DNA of 64,000 nucleotides, from positions 806,001-870,000 of the forward strand of contig NC_010676.1 in NCBI RefSeq assembly GCF_000020125.1. The letters are read 5' to 3'. This document shows, one piece after another, positions 1 through 8,792 of this stretch. This DNA comes from Paraburkholderia phytofirmans PsJN (GTDB lineage Bacteria > Pseudomonadota > Gammaproteobacteria > Burkholderiales > Burkholderiaceae). The translations under genes and the position numbers were made by a program. The first letter of the stretch is position 1. Every line of letters begins with the position of its first letter. Under the pieces are notes generated by a model that ran no database searches, had not been told where the DNA came from, and saw only the letters and a program-made list of their open reading frames with translations.

Positions 1-1
1 T

Positions 2-655
2 TCCATGGATCAGGACCTGCCGTTGCTCGTCGGCGTCGTGCCGAACTGTCTCGATCAGACGCTTGTCGTCGAGCCGGCGAGAGACGCGTTCTGGGACACG
101 GTGCGTGGTTGGGTCGATCGCGGCTGGAGCATCGCGCAGCACGGCTACACCCACCAATACGTTACCGAGCATCCCGGGCTGTTGCGTCTTGGCAGTAAAT
201 CGGAGCTGGCCGGTCTCTCCTATGAGGAGCAGTTCGCCAAGCTGCAGGCGGGAAAGGCGATTCTTCAGCAAGAAGGCGTTTGGCAACCGGTATTCATGGC
301 GCCTTCCCACTCGTTCGACGAAGCGACGCTCCGCGCGCTGGCCGACCTCGACTTCAAGTATCTGACTGACGGCAGCGGCGTCTATCCGTACAAATTCGGC
401 GCGCTCACCGCGGTGCCGCAGTTGTTCGCAACGCCGCTGCATTTTGGTTTCGGCGTGTATTCCATTTGCCTGCATGTCAATACGCTCAGCGAGGCCGAGA
501 TTGACCGGATCGTTGGCTTCGTGAAGAAGAACCGCTCGCGGTTCATCTCTTTCGAAGAAGCCGCGAGCGTCAGAACGCCTGTCCCGGGCGTCGCGATGGC
601 GATGCGCTTTTTAACCTCTACCCCGTTGCGCGCGATGCGCCGCTTGAGGGGCTGA
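2..655 (+). CDS. Polysaccharide deacetylase-like protein (DUF2334 type), 5' partial
   Basis: The reading frame is open from the window edge, so the N-terminus is missing; the ATG at 5 is internal. The visible 216 residues contain an HGYTH motif (His46 and His50 from that ATG), matching the metal-binding H-x3-H of NodB-type polysaccharide deacetylases, and a Met-Ala-Pro-Ser-His-Ser-Phe-Asp segment near residue 98. The Asp motif expected earlier would lie outside the window. Such enzymes N-deacetylate amino sugars of surface polysaccharides. It stops 7 bases before the beta-helix gene, so the two are probably co-transcribed as part of an exopolysaccharide locus. The family call is fairly confident; the substrate is unknown. 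Confidence 0.75.
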   Translation, partial: SMDQDLPLLVGVVPNCLDQTLVVEPARDAFWDTVRGWVDRGWSIAQHGYTHQYVTEHPGLLRLGSKSELAGLSYEEQFAKLQAGKAILQQEGVWQPVFMAPSHSFDEATLRALADLDFKYLTDGSGVYPYKFGALTAVPQLFATPLHFGFGVYSICLHVNTLSEAEIDRIVGFVKKNRSRFISFEEAASVRTPVPGVAMAMRFLTSTPLRAMRRLRG

Positions 656-662
656 ACTCTTT

Positions 663-1697
663 ATGGGGTGCACGGTGCGCAACAGCCGGAGAGCGGTAAA
701 TGCTTTTCTCCTCAGCAGCCTGGTGGGTGCAATCACGCGACCTCTCTCTGCCGTGGCCGATGTCGTGACCAATAAGCATGCCGCGCCTGATGAGGTTATC
801 GATCGATCGTTCGGCGTCATAGCGGACGGCAAGACGAATGACCGCGCCGCGCTTCAGAAGGCGGTCGACAATTCGATCGGCAAGACGCTGGTGATTACGG
901 GCCCATGCCGGATCGACGCGGAAGGACTGCACATGCGCAGCAACAGCCGCGTGCGCTTCGCTCCCGGCGCTTCGATCAAACTGCTTCCGCATGACACGCA
1001 AAACTACGAGGTCATCCGTGTCTGGGACGTGCGGCACGTGGTGCTGGAGAATCCTCGCCTCGACGGCAGTAAAGAGCTGAACACCGTGAAGGGCGGAGAG
1101 TGGGGCATGGGTATCTCCATTGCCGGAAGCACCGATGTAACGATACTGTCGCCCAGCACGATCAACTGCTGGGGAGACGGCATCTATATCGCCAACAGCT
1201 TCGGTAACGGGCTGCCCTATTCGGGCGACATCCGGGTAATGAATCACTATGCGTCCGGCTGTCGCCGGCAAGGTGTTTCGATTATCAGCGGCAAGAATAT
1301 TCTATTCGACAGTCCGGTGTGGGAAAACATAGCCGGCACGCTTCCTTCCGCCGGACTGGACATCGAGCCGAACGCGAACACCGACATCGTGGAAAACATC
1401 CGCATTGTGAATCCGATCACACGGCACTGCCAGTTCGGCATTCTGGTCTATCTGGAAGCACTGCCGGGAAGCCGGGAAAAGAATGTCAGCGTCGTGATCA
1501 GCGGACACAAGGACGAAGACAGCAGGGAAGCGGCCTTCAGCGTATCCGGATTGAAGATGAAAGGCAGCGTGGTCACCGGTTCTATCACGAGCAATTCGCC
1601 GACATGGATTCGTCCGAGGCGAGATGCTTTTGTCAGTACCGACTATGACCGTTCGGGGCCCAAGATCGATATCACGAATCCCACCATTGTCCGGTAG
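663..1697 (+). CDS. Secreted right-handed beta-helix protein (pectate lyase / GH28-like)
   Basis: This 344-residue protein opens with a basic then hydrophobic stretch (residues 9-31, ending near SAVA) that looks like a signal peptide. From residue 48 it has the start typical of pectate-lyase-superfamily helices (FGVIADGKTNDRAALQKAV), followed by short Asn/Gly-rich coil repeats such as NCWGDGIYIAN. Such proteins cleave or epimerise polysaccharide; next to a deacetylase and an EPS polymerase it probably trims or processes the exported polymer. GTG at 675 is an alternative start. No catalytic triad could be assigned, so lyase versus hydrolase is open. Confidence 0.7.
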   Translation: MGCTVRNSRRAVNAFLLSSLVGAITRPLSAVADVVTNKHAAPDEVIDRSFGVIADGKTNDRAALQKAVDNSIGKTLVITGPCRIDAEGLHMRSNSRVRFAPGASIKLLPHDTQNYEVIRVWDVRHVVLENPRLDGSKELNTVKGGEWGMGISIAGSTDVTILSPSTINCWGDGIYIANSFGNGLPYSGDIRVMNHYASGCRRQGVSIISGKNILFDSPVWENIAGTLPSAGLDIEPNANTDIVENIRIVNPITRHCQFGILVYLEALPGSREKNVSVVISGHKDEDSREAAFSVSGLKMKGSVVTGSITSNSPTWIRPRRDAFVSTDYDRSGPKIDITNPTIVR

Positions 1698-1702
1698 CCG
1701 CT

Positions 1703-1739
1703 GCCAAAGGCGTGGCGCTCAACGCGTCACGCCTTTGGC
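1703..1739. terminator. Long inverted repeat in a convergent gap, candidate bidirectional terminator
   Basis: Perfect 12-bp arms (GCCAAAGGCGTG at 1703-1714 and its complement at 1728-1739) flank a 13-base loop. It sits between the stop of the beta-helix gene (1697) and the stop of the minus-strand glycosyltransferase (1719), and the right arm lies inside the last codons of the glycosyltransferase. There is no T tract on either side, so termination would have to be weak or factor-assisted. Confidence 0.4.
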
Positions 1740-2894
1740 GCGCAGCAATGTCGCGTACATGTCCCGATACTGTTGCCAGCACACTGTAATCGAAAAGGAT
1801 TCGACGATCCGCTCGCGCGCCAGCCTTCCCAGTGTCTTGCGCTGCTCGAGACTCAACGTCGCCATCTGCTCCAGCGCGTCCGACAAGCTGACGGGATCGC
1901 GCGGTGGAACGACCAGACCGGTGTCGCCGACTAGTTGGCCGGTATCGCCCACGTCGGTGACCACGCACGGAACGCTGCAAGCCATCGCTTCGCCCACCAC
2001 CGTGGGCAAACCTTCTGTTCGGGATGAGAGGCACAGCATGTCGAACGCCGGCATGATCCGATGCAGGTCATTGCGAGCGCCCAGCAAGTGGCAGACGCCG
2101 CTCAGGCCAAGCTCGTTCATCGTGCGTGTGAGCGTCTTGTTGTTGGTATCGACGTCTTTACCGACCATGACGAAATGGCATTCCGGCACGCGCTGATGAA
2201 GCATCGCGGCAGCACGCAGAAAGTTATCGTAGTCTTTGGCGGGATTGGAGCGCCCTACGATGCCGATCAGTATGGAACCCGGCGGCAGGCCGAGCTCATT
2301 CAGCAGTGCGGTCCTTGCGGTGGCGTCCGGCACGAACTTGCGAACATCGAAGCCGTTATGAATCACCCGCATTTTCGTACGCTCGTAGCCGTACTCGACG
2401 TGAGTTCTAAACGACGCGTTGGCACAGCAAATGACCGAATCCGGCAACCGGTTGGAGGTCGCCGCGCCCATCCGTGCAAGCGTATTCAGAACGCGCCCGA
2501 CTTTTGCGGTGGGCACTTCGGTTCGATGAATGCCCCAGACCAGCACGAAGCGGTGGCGCTGCCTGCTGAGCCGAAACATCAGCCGCGCCAGCAACACCGC
2601 CACGCCGCCGAAAATATCCGCGTGATACATCCACGTCTGGACGACATCGGGGCGCGCTTCGACGATCCACCTGGCCAGTCGAATCAGGAGCAGCGGATTC
2701 GGAACACCGGATCGCATTCCCAGAAACCTGACTTCCGCACCGGCGGCGCGCAGACGGTCCGCCATCTTGTCGATGCCGGACAGGGAAATGACGACATGCG
2801 TACCGCCAGCGGTGCGGGACTCCGAAACCAGGTTCAGAAGCAAGGTTTCGGCGCCGCCCACCCCGAGTCCCGAAATAATATGGACAATTTTCAT
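1719..2894 (-). CDS. Glycosyltransferase family 4 (GT-B fold)
   Basis: The N-terminus MKIVHIISGLGVGGAETLLL is the classic GT4 opening with the GG loop. The C-terminal half carries the EX7E donor-binding motif (EGLPTVVGE, Glu294 and Glu302 counted from this start), followed by the usual VVTDVGDTGQLV segment. It is a cytoplasmic or membrane-associated nucleotide-sugar-dependent transferase adding one sugar to the lipid-linked EPS repeat unit. The frame is open upstream to an ATG at 2915; I prefer 2894 because homologues begin with MKI-x-HI. It is the only EPS gene here on the minus strand. Donor and acceptor sugars cannot be read from sequence. Confidence 0.85.
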   Translation of the reverse strand: MKIVHIISGLGVGGAETLLLNLVSESRTAGGTHVVISLSGIDKMADRLRAAGAEVRFLGMRSGVPNPLLLIRLARWIVEARPDVVQTWMYHADIFGGVAVLLARLMFRLSRQRHRFVLVWGIHRTEVPTAKVGRVLNTLARMGAATSNRLPDSVICCANASFRTHVEYGYERTKMRVIHNGFDVRKFVPDATARTALLNELGLPPGSILIGIVGRSNPAKDYDNFLRAAAMLHQRVPECHFVMVGKDVDTNNKTLTRTMNELGLSGVCHLLGARNDLHRIMPAFDMLCLSSRTEGLPTVVGEAMACSVPCVVTDVGDTGQLVGDTGLVVPPRDPVSLSDALEQMATLSLEQRKTLGRLARERIVESFSITVCWQQYRDMYATLLRAKGVTR

Positions 2895-3361
2895 TTTGTT
2901 TGTACGGTACGGCATTCGGTGACATAGAACCGCTGCTATTTCAATCAGGTCAGTCTGCGCCGCGTGTTTTTAACGGACTCGATATCCGCAATCACGAAAG
3001 GACAATGGAAGGCTAAGTGATCGAGCCGCCGCCATACCGTTCGGCATCGAACACAGGCCAGGACAATTGTCCCGGGTCATGCCCGGATGCGATTTATTGT
3101 TTATACGAGTCTACGGACCCGAGCTCGGCATCGATGCAAATCTTATGTGCCGTTCCGCTCGTAAGGTCCAATCAAAAGCTGATAGCGTGCAGGGGCGTAA
3201 GGGAAAGACAGTTTCAAGGCCGTTCAATCCGCAGATGGCAATACCGATCACTGGGCACGGTCCGCTGAACGGCGCGTGCCGAACGCAAGTCTGAGCGGCA
3301 TAAAAATCAACGCACCTCCTCCGGTTTGCGCGGCACTGGCAAGCTGATGGGCAAGAGAGGG
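2895..3361. other. Intergenic region, divergent promoters
   Basis: About 470 bases separate the divergent glycosyltransferase and EpsG-like genes. Short ORFs on both strands lack ribosome-binding sites and protein-like composition. The promoters for both genes should lie here, but I could not fix a convincing -35/-10 pair. Confidence 0.4.
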
Positions 3362-4423
3362 ATGAAAGTGGCACAACAACTCAACTCGAAGTTCCAGATC
3401 CATCCAATCGGCTACCGGTGGCTGCGGCCTTCCATGCTGGGATTCCTGGCGTTGTCGGCGTTCATCCTCCTGAAGATTGCGCTTGGCGATCGGAGCGCGC
3501 TGCTCGATCAGGACAATTACGTTGCGTACTTCAGGGACGCCGATCCGCTCTGGATCGTCCATCTCTGGTCCAGCAGCCAGTCCGTGGTGCTTTTCATCGT
3601 GAAGACCATCACGGATGAGCTCGGCTGGCGGCTCTGGGTGCTAGGCCTCGATTCACTGGGCCTCTCACCGGACACCGCGGTCCGCGTGACGGTTGTCGTG
3701 CTGAACGTGCTGATGGCGCTTGCTCTTAGCCGTACGCGCCGGCCGCTTCTCGGCCTGCTGTTGTGGGCGCTGATTCCCACCGGCCTTGCGACGGTCGGGT
3801 TATTCCAGATCCGCCAGGGATTTGCTCTGTCGATCGCCATGTACTTCGCGATGTGCCGGCAGCAACCCGTTCGAGGCGCGCTGCTCGCCAGTATCGTTCA
3901 CACTACCTTTGCGTATCCGGCCTTGTTCCTGATTCTGGCGCACTTTCTCATGAGGCGAAGCAAGGCGCTGGCGATCGTGGGCGTGGTCGGCGCGGCGCTT
4001 GCAATGTCGCTGGCGTCGGCGTGGCTGTTCGCCAGGTTCGGCGGCCGCCGGATCGAGGAATACACGCAGCAGGAAGAATTCACCGTGAACTTCCTGATCT
4101 CGCTCGCTCTCTATCTGATCGTACCGATACTGGTGATCGTGATGCGTCGAAAGCATATCGAGTACGTCGCTCGCGAAATGGTCGTCCATGAGGTCGCGAT
4201 CATGCATATCGGGCTGATCATGTTCCTGATCATTTCGTTCTTCGTCTATCCATTCGGGACCCAGCGCATTGTCTACTATGGACCGCTGCTGTTGGCCTTC
4301 ATGCTGCCGGAGATCCGTATCAAGAACTCGCTGGTCCTATGGATCGTCGCTTTTATCCTGGCTATTTTGACTTACGACATTCACAAGAATTATCTGCTGG
4401 ACACTTATAAGTACTTTCTCTGA
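3362..4423 (+). CDS. EpsG-like / Wzy-type exopolysaccharide polymerase, integral membrane
   Basis: From MKVAQQL the protein is about 353 residues with roughly ten hydrophobic segments. It has an early soluble loop DQDNYVAYFRDA after the first membrane helix and a late FVYPFGTQRIVYY motif, both characteristic of EpsG-family membrane proteins that polymerise repeat units on the periplasmic side. The start is uncertain: TTG 3326, ATG 3347 and ATG 3362 share the frame; 3362 has GAGAGGG immediately upstream. Its position between a glycosyltransferase and a sugar-phosphate transferase fits a Wzx/Wzy-type EPS pathway, although no flippase is visible in the window. Confidence 0.7.
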   Translation: MKVAQQLNSKFQIHPIGYRWLRPSMLGFLALSAFILLKIALGDRSALLDQDNYVAYFRDADPLWIVHLWSSSQSVVLFIVKTITDELGWRLWVLGLDSLGLSPDTAVRVTVVVLNVLMALALSRTRRPLLGLLLWALIPTGLATVGLFQIRQGFALSIAMYFAMCRQQPVRGALLASIVHTTFAYPALFLILAHFLMRRSKALAIVGVVGAALAMSLASAWLFARFGGRRIEEYTQQEEFTVNFLISLALYLIVPILVIVMRRKHIEYVAREMVVHEVAIMHIGLIMFLIISFFVYPFGTQRIVYYGPLLLAFMLPEIRIKNSLVLWIVAFILAILTYDIHKNYLLDTYKYFL

Positions 4424-4735
4424 GCGGTTTTCCGCTAGCGGCCAGGTAATGCTTGCCGGTGTGAAACGCGCTCCTGTCCGGAGTGTGCGTAAAAGCGGGC
4501 AATGGTCATTTCATACACATATTCCGATGCGCCGGTAACCTGAGCCGGCGTGTGCCGTGGCACGCCGTATTAACGCTGATTTGTCGGCTCATAAAATGAT
4601 CGTGTCCGGGTTGTGTTGGGAATGCCACAGAGGAAAGACTCAAAGTGAGAGACGGTGTGCATCACTAACCTTGTCCTAAATATGCATTGAAGCGACAAGA
4701 AAATAAAAATTCCTCCGTTTATGCTGGAGACCGAG
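4424..4735. other. Intergenic region with small hairpins
   Basis: Directly after the polymerase stop lies a GCGG-TTTT-CCGC hairpin (about 4424-4435). A second inverted repeat, CGGCGTG to CACGCCG with an 8-base loop, occurs near 4546-4567. Neither has a T tract, so they are not convincing terminators. No gene is seen. Confidence 0.3.
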
Positions 4736-5872
4736 ATGTTGAATCTTGCGTTTGGCTTTGTTGTCTCATTCCTGGTTATCTTTTTTATCGTGCGAAGTTC
4801 GGGGCTGCACGGGTCGCTGACGATGGATCACGACTTGCGCGGCATTCAGAAGAACCACGCCTATGCAGTGCCACGAATCGGTGGGGTAGGAATTGCTTGC
4901 GCCGCCACTGTCATTCCGCTCATCCAGCCGCTGTGGGCGACCGCGCCTGGCACGGGCCAACTGCTGCTCCTGTTGTGCGCCGTGCCGGTGTTCGCGGGCG
5001 GCGTGATCGAGGACATGACCAAGCGCGTGAGCCCGCGAGTGCGGCTGCTGTGCGCGCTCGCTTCGGCGCTCGCGGCCTGTCTGCTGATGCACGCAACGCT
5101 CACGCGGGTGGATTTGCAGCTCGTCGATCAGTGGCTGCGCATTGTGCCGATCGGCATCGGCTTCACGATGCTCGGCGTGGCCGGGCTGACCAACGCGGTC
5201 AATATCATCGATGGCTTCAACGGACTCGCCTCGGTGGTGACCATGCTGATCTTCGCCTCGATCGGCTACGTGGCCCACAGCGTGAATGACTGGCTCGTCA
5301 TGAGCATGGCGCTGACCATGATCGGAGCGATCGGCGGCTTCGTGCTCTGGAACTTTCCGGTGCCTTCCGTCTTCCTTGGCGACGGCGGAGCCTATTTCGT
5401 CGGTTTCATCATGGCGGAGCTGCTGGTGCTGCTGATCGTGCGCAACCCGGGCGTGTCGGCGTGGTACGCAATGGCCGTCGCGATCTATCCGACCTTCGAG
5501 ACGCTCTTTTCCATCTATCGCCGCAGGATTGTGCGCGGCAGGCCGGCGGGCGCTCCGGACGGGCTTCATCTGCATACGCTCGTGTATCGGCGTGTTGTGC
5601 GCAAGGGTATCGACGGCGGCAATCTGCGCCGCCGCGCGATGCGTAATTCCTGCACCTCGGTCTATCTGTGGGTGCTGAGCCTCGTGAGCATCGTGCCGGC
5701 CACGTTCTTCTGGGACACGCCTATCGCGCTCGCCGGAGCAGCCATCGCCTTCGTCACGATCTACGTTCACATCTACGTGGCGATCGTGCGCATGAGGACG
5801 CCGCGCTGGCTCGTGATCACGGGGCACGCACCGGTCGTCGCGCCGCGGGGGGCCGAGGAGCCGCGCCACTGA
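4736..5872 (+). CDS. Undecaprenyl-phosphate sugar-1-phosphate transferase (WecA/MraY family)
   Basis: This polytopic protein of 378 residues has the family motifs in order: DHDLRGIQKNHAYAVPRIGG (31-50), GVIEDMTK (89-96, the Mg-binding acidic pair is Glu92-Asp93), NAVNIIDGFNGLA (153-165, Asp159) and VFLGDGGAYF (212-221, Asp216). It would transfer a HexNAc-1-phosphate or similar sugar phosphate to undecaprenyl phosphate and so start EPS repeat-unit synthesis at the inner face of the cytoplasmic membrane. ATG 4736 is chosen because GGAGA lies 6 bases upstream; ATG 4721 in the same frame lacks such a site. It is in the same orientation as the regulator and glmS downstream. Confidence 0.88.
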   Translation: MLNLAFGFVVSFLVIFFIVRSSGLHGSLTMDHDLRGIQKNHAYAVPRIGGVGIACAATVIPLIQPLWATAPGTGQLLLLLCAVPVFAGGVIEDMTKRVSPRVRLLCALASALAACLLMHATLTRVDLQLVDQWLRIVPIGIGFTMLGVAGLTNAVNIIDGFNGLASVVTMLIFASIGYVAHSVNDWLVMSMALTMIGAIGGFVLWNFPVPSVFLGDGGAYFVGFIMAELLVLLIVRNPGVSAWYAMAVAIYPTFETLFSIYRRRIVRGRPAGAPDGLHLHTLVYRRVVRKGIDGGNLRRRAMRNSCTSVYLWVLSLVSIVPATFFWDTPIALAGAAIAFVTIYVHIYVAIVRMRTPRWLVITGHAPVVAPRGAEEPRH

Positions 5873-6055
5873 CGCGGCGCTGCGATTTCCCTTCAATTTA
5901 CACAGGCAGTGTGTGAGGACGTACGTTGCAGGAACGAAACCCGATGCACCATATGAACCTACAAAGGCACGGGGACAAGCCTTGAAAACCGCGGTGAGGA
6001 TCCGGGAAAACACGGACCTTGCAGGTAACGCCTCATAGGACCACGAGAAAACAAA

Positions 6056-6754
6056 ATGAACCACGGATACGAAACATCGCTAGTCAAGCGAGTGGTCAAC
6101 CAGGTGGTGACCGGCATCATCAACGGGGATTTCGACGGCGACATGCTTCCTCCGCAGGTCATCCTCTCGAAGAAGCTCGGGGTGAGCCGCTCGATCATGC
6201 GCGAAGCGATCAGCATCCTGATTTCGCGCCGGATTCTGGATGTCAGGCCCAAGACGGGCACGCGCGTCAAGCCGGCCAAAGACTGGCTCGTCATCGATCA
6301 TGAGGTTGCCGAGTGGCGGCTTCGCGCCACGCCCGATCCGGAGTATCTGCACGGGCTGATCGAATTCCGCAAGCTCGTCGACCCTCGCGCGGCTGCGTTC
6401 GCGGCCACCCGGGCGAGCCGGCATCAGCGCATTGCCATCGCCGCCATGTATCAGAATCTGCAGCAGGTGAACGGGGATCCCGTCGCCCGCAAGGCCGCCG
6501 AAGACGCGCTGCAGGTGGCGATCATCGACGCAAGCGGCGACGCCTTGCTCAGCCAGATGGGCAACATCGTGAGGATGGGGCTGACGGCCATGCAGCCGGT
6601 CTTCCGCATGCAGGCACTCGCATACGAGGCGCGGGTCGCCGACTACGGCAAGGTCGTGCGCGCGATCGAGGTCGGCGATGCCGACGGCGCGAAGGCCGCG
6701 ATGATGCAACTCATCACCCATAGCGCGGACCAGCTGCTCGCGGAAACAGTTTGA
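6056..6754 (+). CDS. GntR-family transcriptional regulator, FadR subfamily (FCD domain)
   Basis: The 232-residue protein has an N-terminal winged helix (about residues 8-75, with LSKKLGVSRSIMREAISIL as recognition region and KTGTRVKP as wing) and an all-helical C-terminal FCD ligand domain. Its linker DWLVIDHEVAEW resembles the DgoR-like branch, which senses sugar acids. Lying inside the EPS operon between the initiating transferase and glmS, it is a candidate local regulator coupling polysaccharide synthesis to a sugar or sugar-acid signal. The ribosome-binding site is weak. The effector is unknown. Confidence 0.85.
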   Translation: MNHGYETSLVKRVVNQVVTGIINGDFDGDMLPPQVILSKKLGVSRSIMREAISILISRRILDVRPKTGTRVKPAKDWLVIDHEVAEWRLRATPDPEYLHGLIEFRKLVDPRAAAFAATRASRHQRIAIAAMYQNLQQVNGDPVARKAAEDALQVAIIDASGDALLSQMGNIVRMGLTAMQPVFRMQALAYEARVADYGKVVRAIEVGDADGAKAAMMQLITHSADQLLAETV

Positions 6755-6931
6755 ACTGAGTGCCGGCTGCCGTAGTTGTCGGGAGGTGGCCGATTTAATT
6801 CGGATACCTATAAAAAAGAAGGATGCGCGAAGCAACGCACTGCTTTAGCGCAACAGAAGACGCTTTATGAAGTCCACGCGATATTCCAACACGGTTGAGT
6901 CGCGCAAAGGACTAAACCATCGGAGGGGAAT

Positions 6932-8749
6932 ATGTGTGGAATCGTGGCTGGGATTGCGGAACGCAACGTCGTTCCGGTATTGCTCGAAGGCTTGCGGCGG
7001 CTGGAATACCGCGGCTACGACTCCTGCGGCGTGGCCGTGCTGCGGGACGGCGCGCCACACCGCGTGCGCAGTCTGACGCGCGTGCGCTCTCTGGATCGCG
7101 AGGTCCGCGAGATGGGGCTCGAGGGCTGGACAGGCATCGCGCACACGCGCTGGGCGACGCACGGCGCGCCGGCGACCCAGAACGCGCATCCCATCTTCTC
7201 GCAGAACGAGATCGCGATCGTTCACAACGGCATCATCGAAAATTTCGAGGCGCTGAAAATTACGTTGAGCGGCGCGGGCTATGAGTTCGCGAGCCAGACC
7301 GACACGGAAGTGATCGCTCATCTGATTCACAGCTACTACCAGGGCGATCTGGCGGAAGCTGTGCGTCGCGCCGTGAGCGAGTTGCGCGGCGCCTATGCCA
7401 TCGCGGTCTTCTGCAAGTCCGAGCCGGAGCGCGTGGTGGGTGCGCGGTATGGCTCGCCGCTCGTGATCGGAATAAACGGCAAGGAATCGTTTCTTGCGTC
7501 GGACCCGCTCGCGCTTTCCGACGTCACCGACCGGTTCATCTTTCTGCAGGACGGCGACATTGCCGATCTGTCGCACAACGGCACCCGGGTCATGAACCGC
7601 GACGGCCAGCCGGTCGTGCGCGAGGCGCGCACTTTGGCGCATCCGCCCACCGAGGCGGCGCTCGGACCGTACCGTCATTTCATGCAGAAGGAAATTTTCG
7701 AGCAGCCGCTGGCTGTGTCGAAAACGTTCCCTCGCAACAGCGCGTTCGACGCCTCGCTCTTCGGCGCCACCGACCCGCAGGCGTTCGCGCAGATCGACCG
7801 CATCCTGCTGCTCGGCTGCGGCACGAGTCACTATTCCGCGTTGACCGCCAAGGCGTGGTTCGAGTCGATCGCGAAGATTCCGACGCAGGTCGAGATTTCC
7901 AGCGAATACCGCTACCGTGAAACGATCCCGGGCAAGAACACGCTCGTGGTGCCGATTTCGCAATCGGGCGAGACCGCCGACACGCTCGGCGCCCTGATGC
8001 ATGCGCAATCGCTCGGTCAGGACCACACGCTGGCGATCTGCAACGTGGCGACGAGCGCGATCGTGCGGCAGTCCCGCTGGTCGTTCATTACGCAAGCCGG
8101 TCCCGAGATCGGTGTCGCGTCGACCAAGGCGTTTACCACGCAACTCGTGGCGCTGTTCGTTCTCGCGGTGACGCTCGGCCGCGCACGCGGTTACGTTGAT
8201 GCACAGCAGGAAGCGAGCTACCGCTCGCAGCTATCGGGCCTCTCCACGGCGTTGCAGGGCGTGCTGGCGCGCGAGCCGCAAATCATCGCGTGGGCGCACG
8301 AGATCGCGCGCACGGATAGCGCTATCTTCCTCGGCCGCGGATCGCACTTCCCGATCGCGCTGGAAGGCGCGTTGAAGCTCAAGGAGATCTCGTACATTCA
8401 CGCCGAAGGTTATCCCGCCGGCGAACTGAAGCACGGACCGCTTGCGCTCGTGACCGATGCGATGCCGGTCGTGGTGACCGCGCCGAACGACGGCTTGCTG
8501 GAGAAGCTGAAGTCGAACATTCAGGAGGTGCGCGCCCGCAGGGGCCAGGTGTACGTCTTCGCCGATGCCGATGCGAATCTGTCGAACGAGGAAGGGCTGC
8601 GCGTCATTCAGATGCCCGAGTACTACGGGGCGTTGTCGCCGATTCTGCATGTGCTGCCTTTGCAACTGCTCGCGTATCACACGGCGTGCACGCGCGGGAC
8701 CGACGTCGACAAGCCGCGCAATCTCGCGAAATCGGTGACGGTGGAATGA
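6932..8749 (+). CDS. glmS: Glutamine--fructose-6-phosphate aminotransferase (isomerising)
   Basis: A full-length 605-residue GlmS. The N-terminal glutaminase begins MCGIVAG with nucleophile Cys2, followed by [11 protein letters not shown] and HTRWATHG. Two SIS isomerase domains follow (GCGTSHYSA near 290, SQSGETADT near 338), and the C-terminus ends with the conserved [12 protein letters not shown]. It converts fructose-6-P and glutamine to glucosamine-6-P. An excellent site (GGAGGGG) precedes the ATG. Its place in an EPS operon suggests a dedicated copy that raises amino-sugar supply for the polymer; whether another copy exists is outside the window. No glmS ribozyme-like leader was recognised. 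Confidence 0.95.
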   Translation: MCGIVAGIAERNVVPVLLEGLRRLEYRGYDSCGVAVLRDGAPHRVRSLTRVRSLDREVREMGLEGWTGIAHTRWATHGAPATQNAHPIFSQNEIAIVHNGIIENFEALKITLSGAGYEFASQTDTEVIAHLIHSYYQGDLAEAVRRAVSELRGAYAIAVFCKSEPERVVGARYGSPLVIGINGKESFLASDPLALSDVTDRFIFLQDGDIADLSHNGTRVMNRDGQPVVREARTLAHPPTEAALGPYRHFMQKEIFEQPLAVSKTFPRNSAFDASLFGATDPQAFAQIDRILLLGCGTSHYSALTAKAWFESIAKIPTQVEISSEYRYRETIPGKNTLVVPISQSGETADTLGALMHAQSLGQDHTLAICNVATSAIVRQSRWSFITQAGPEIGVASTKAFTTQLVALFVLAVTLGRARGYVDAQQEASYRSQLSGLSTALQGVLAREPQIIAWAHEIARTDSAIFLGRGSHFPIALEGALKLKEISYIHAEGYPAGELKHGPLALVTDAMPVVVTAPNDGLLEKLKSNIQEVRARRGQVYVFADADANLSNEEGLRVIQMPEYYGALSPILHVLPLQLLAYHTACTRGTDVDKPRNLAKSVTVE

Positions 8750-8792
8750 AGTGCGGCGCGCGTTGCATATCGATCCATCGAGACAATCAGCG

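Noticed and set aside
4766..6064. Long minus-strand ORF of 432 residues
   Set aside because: His/Arg/Asp-rich shadow of the WecA-type transferase; no family motif and no ribosome-binding site.
6755..6931. A glmS ribozyme in the leader of glmS
   Set aside because: The leader is short, and glmS ribozymes are known from Gram-positive lineages; no conserved core was seen.
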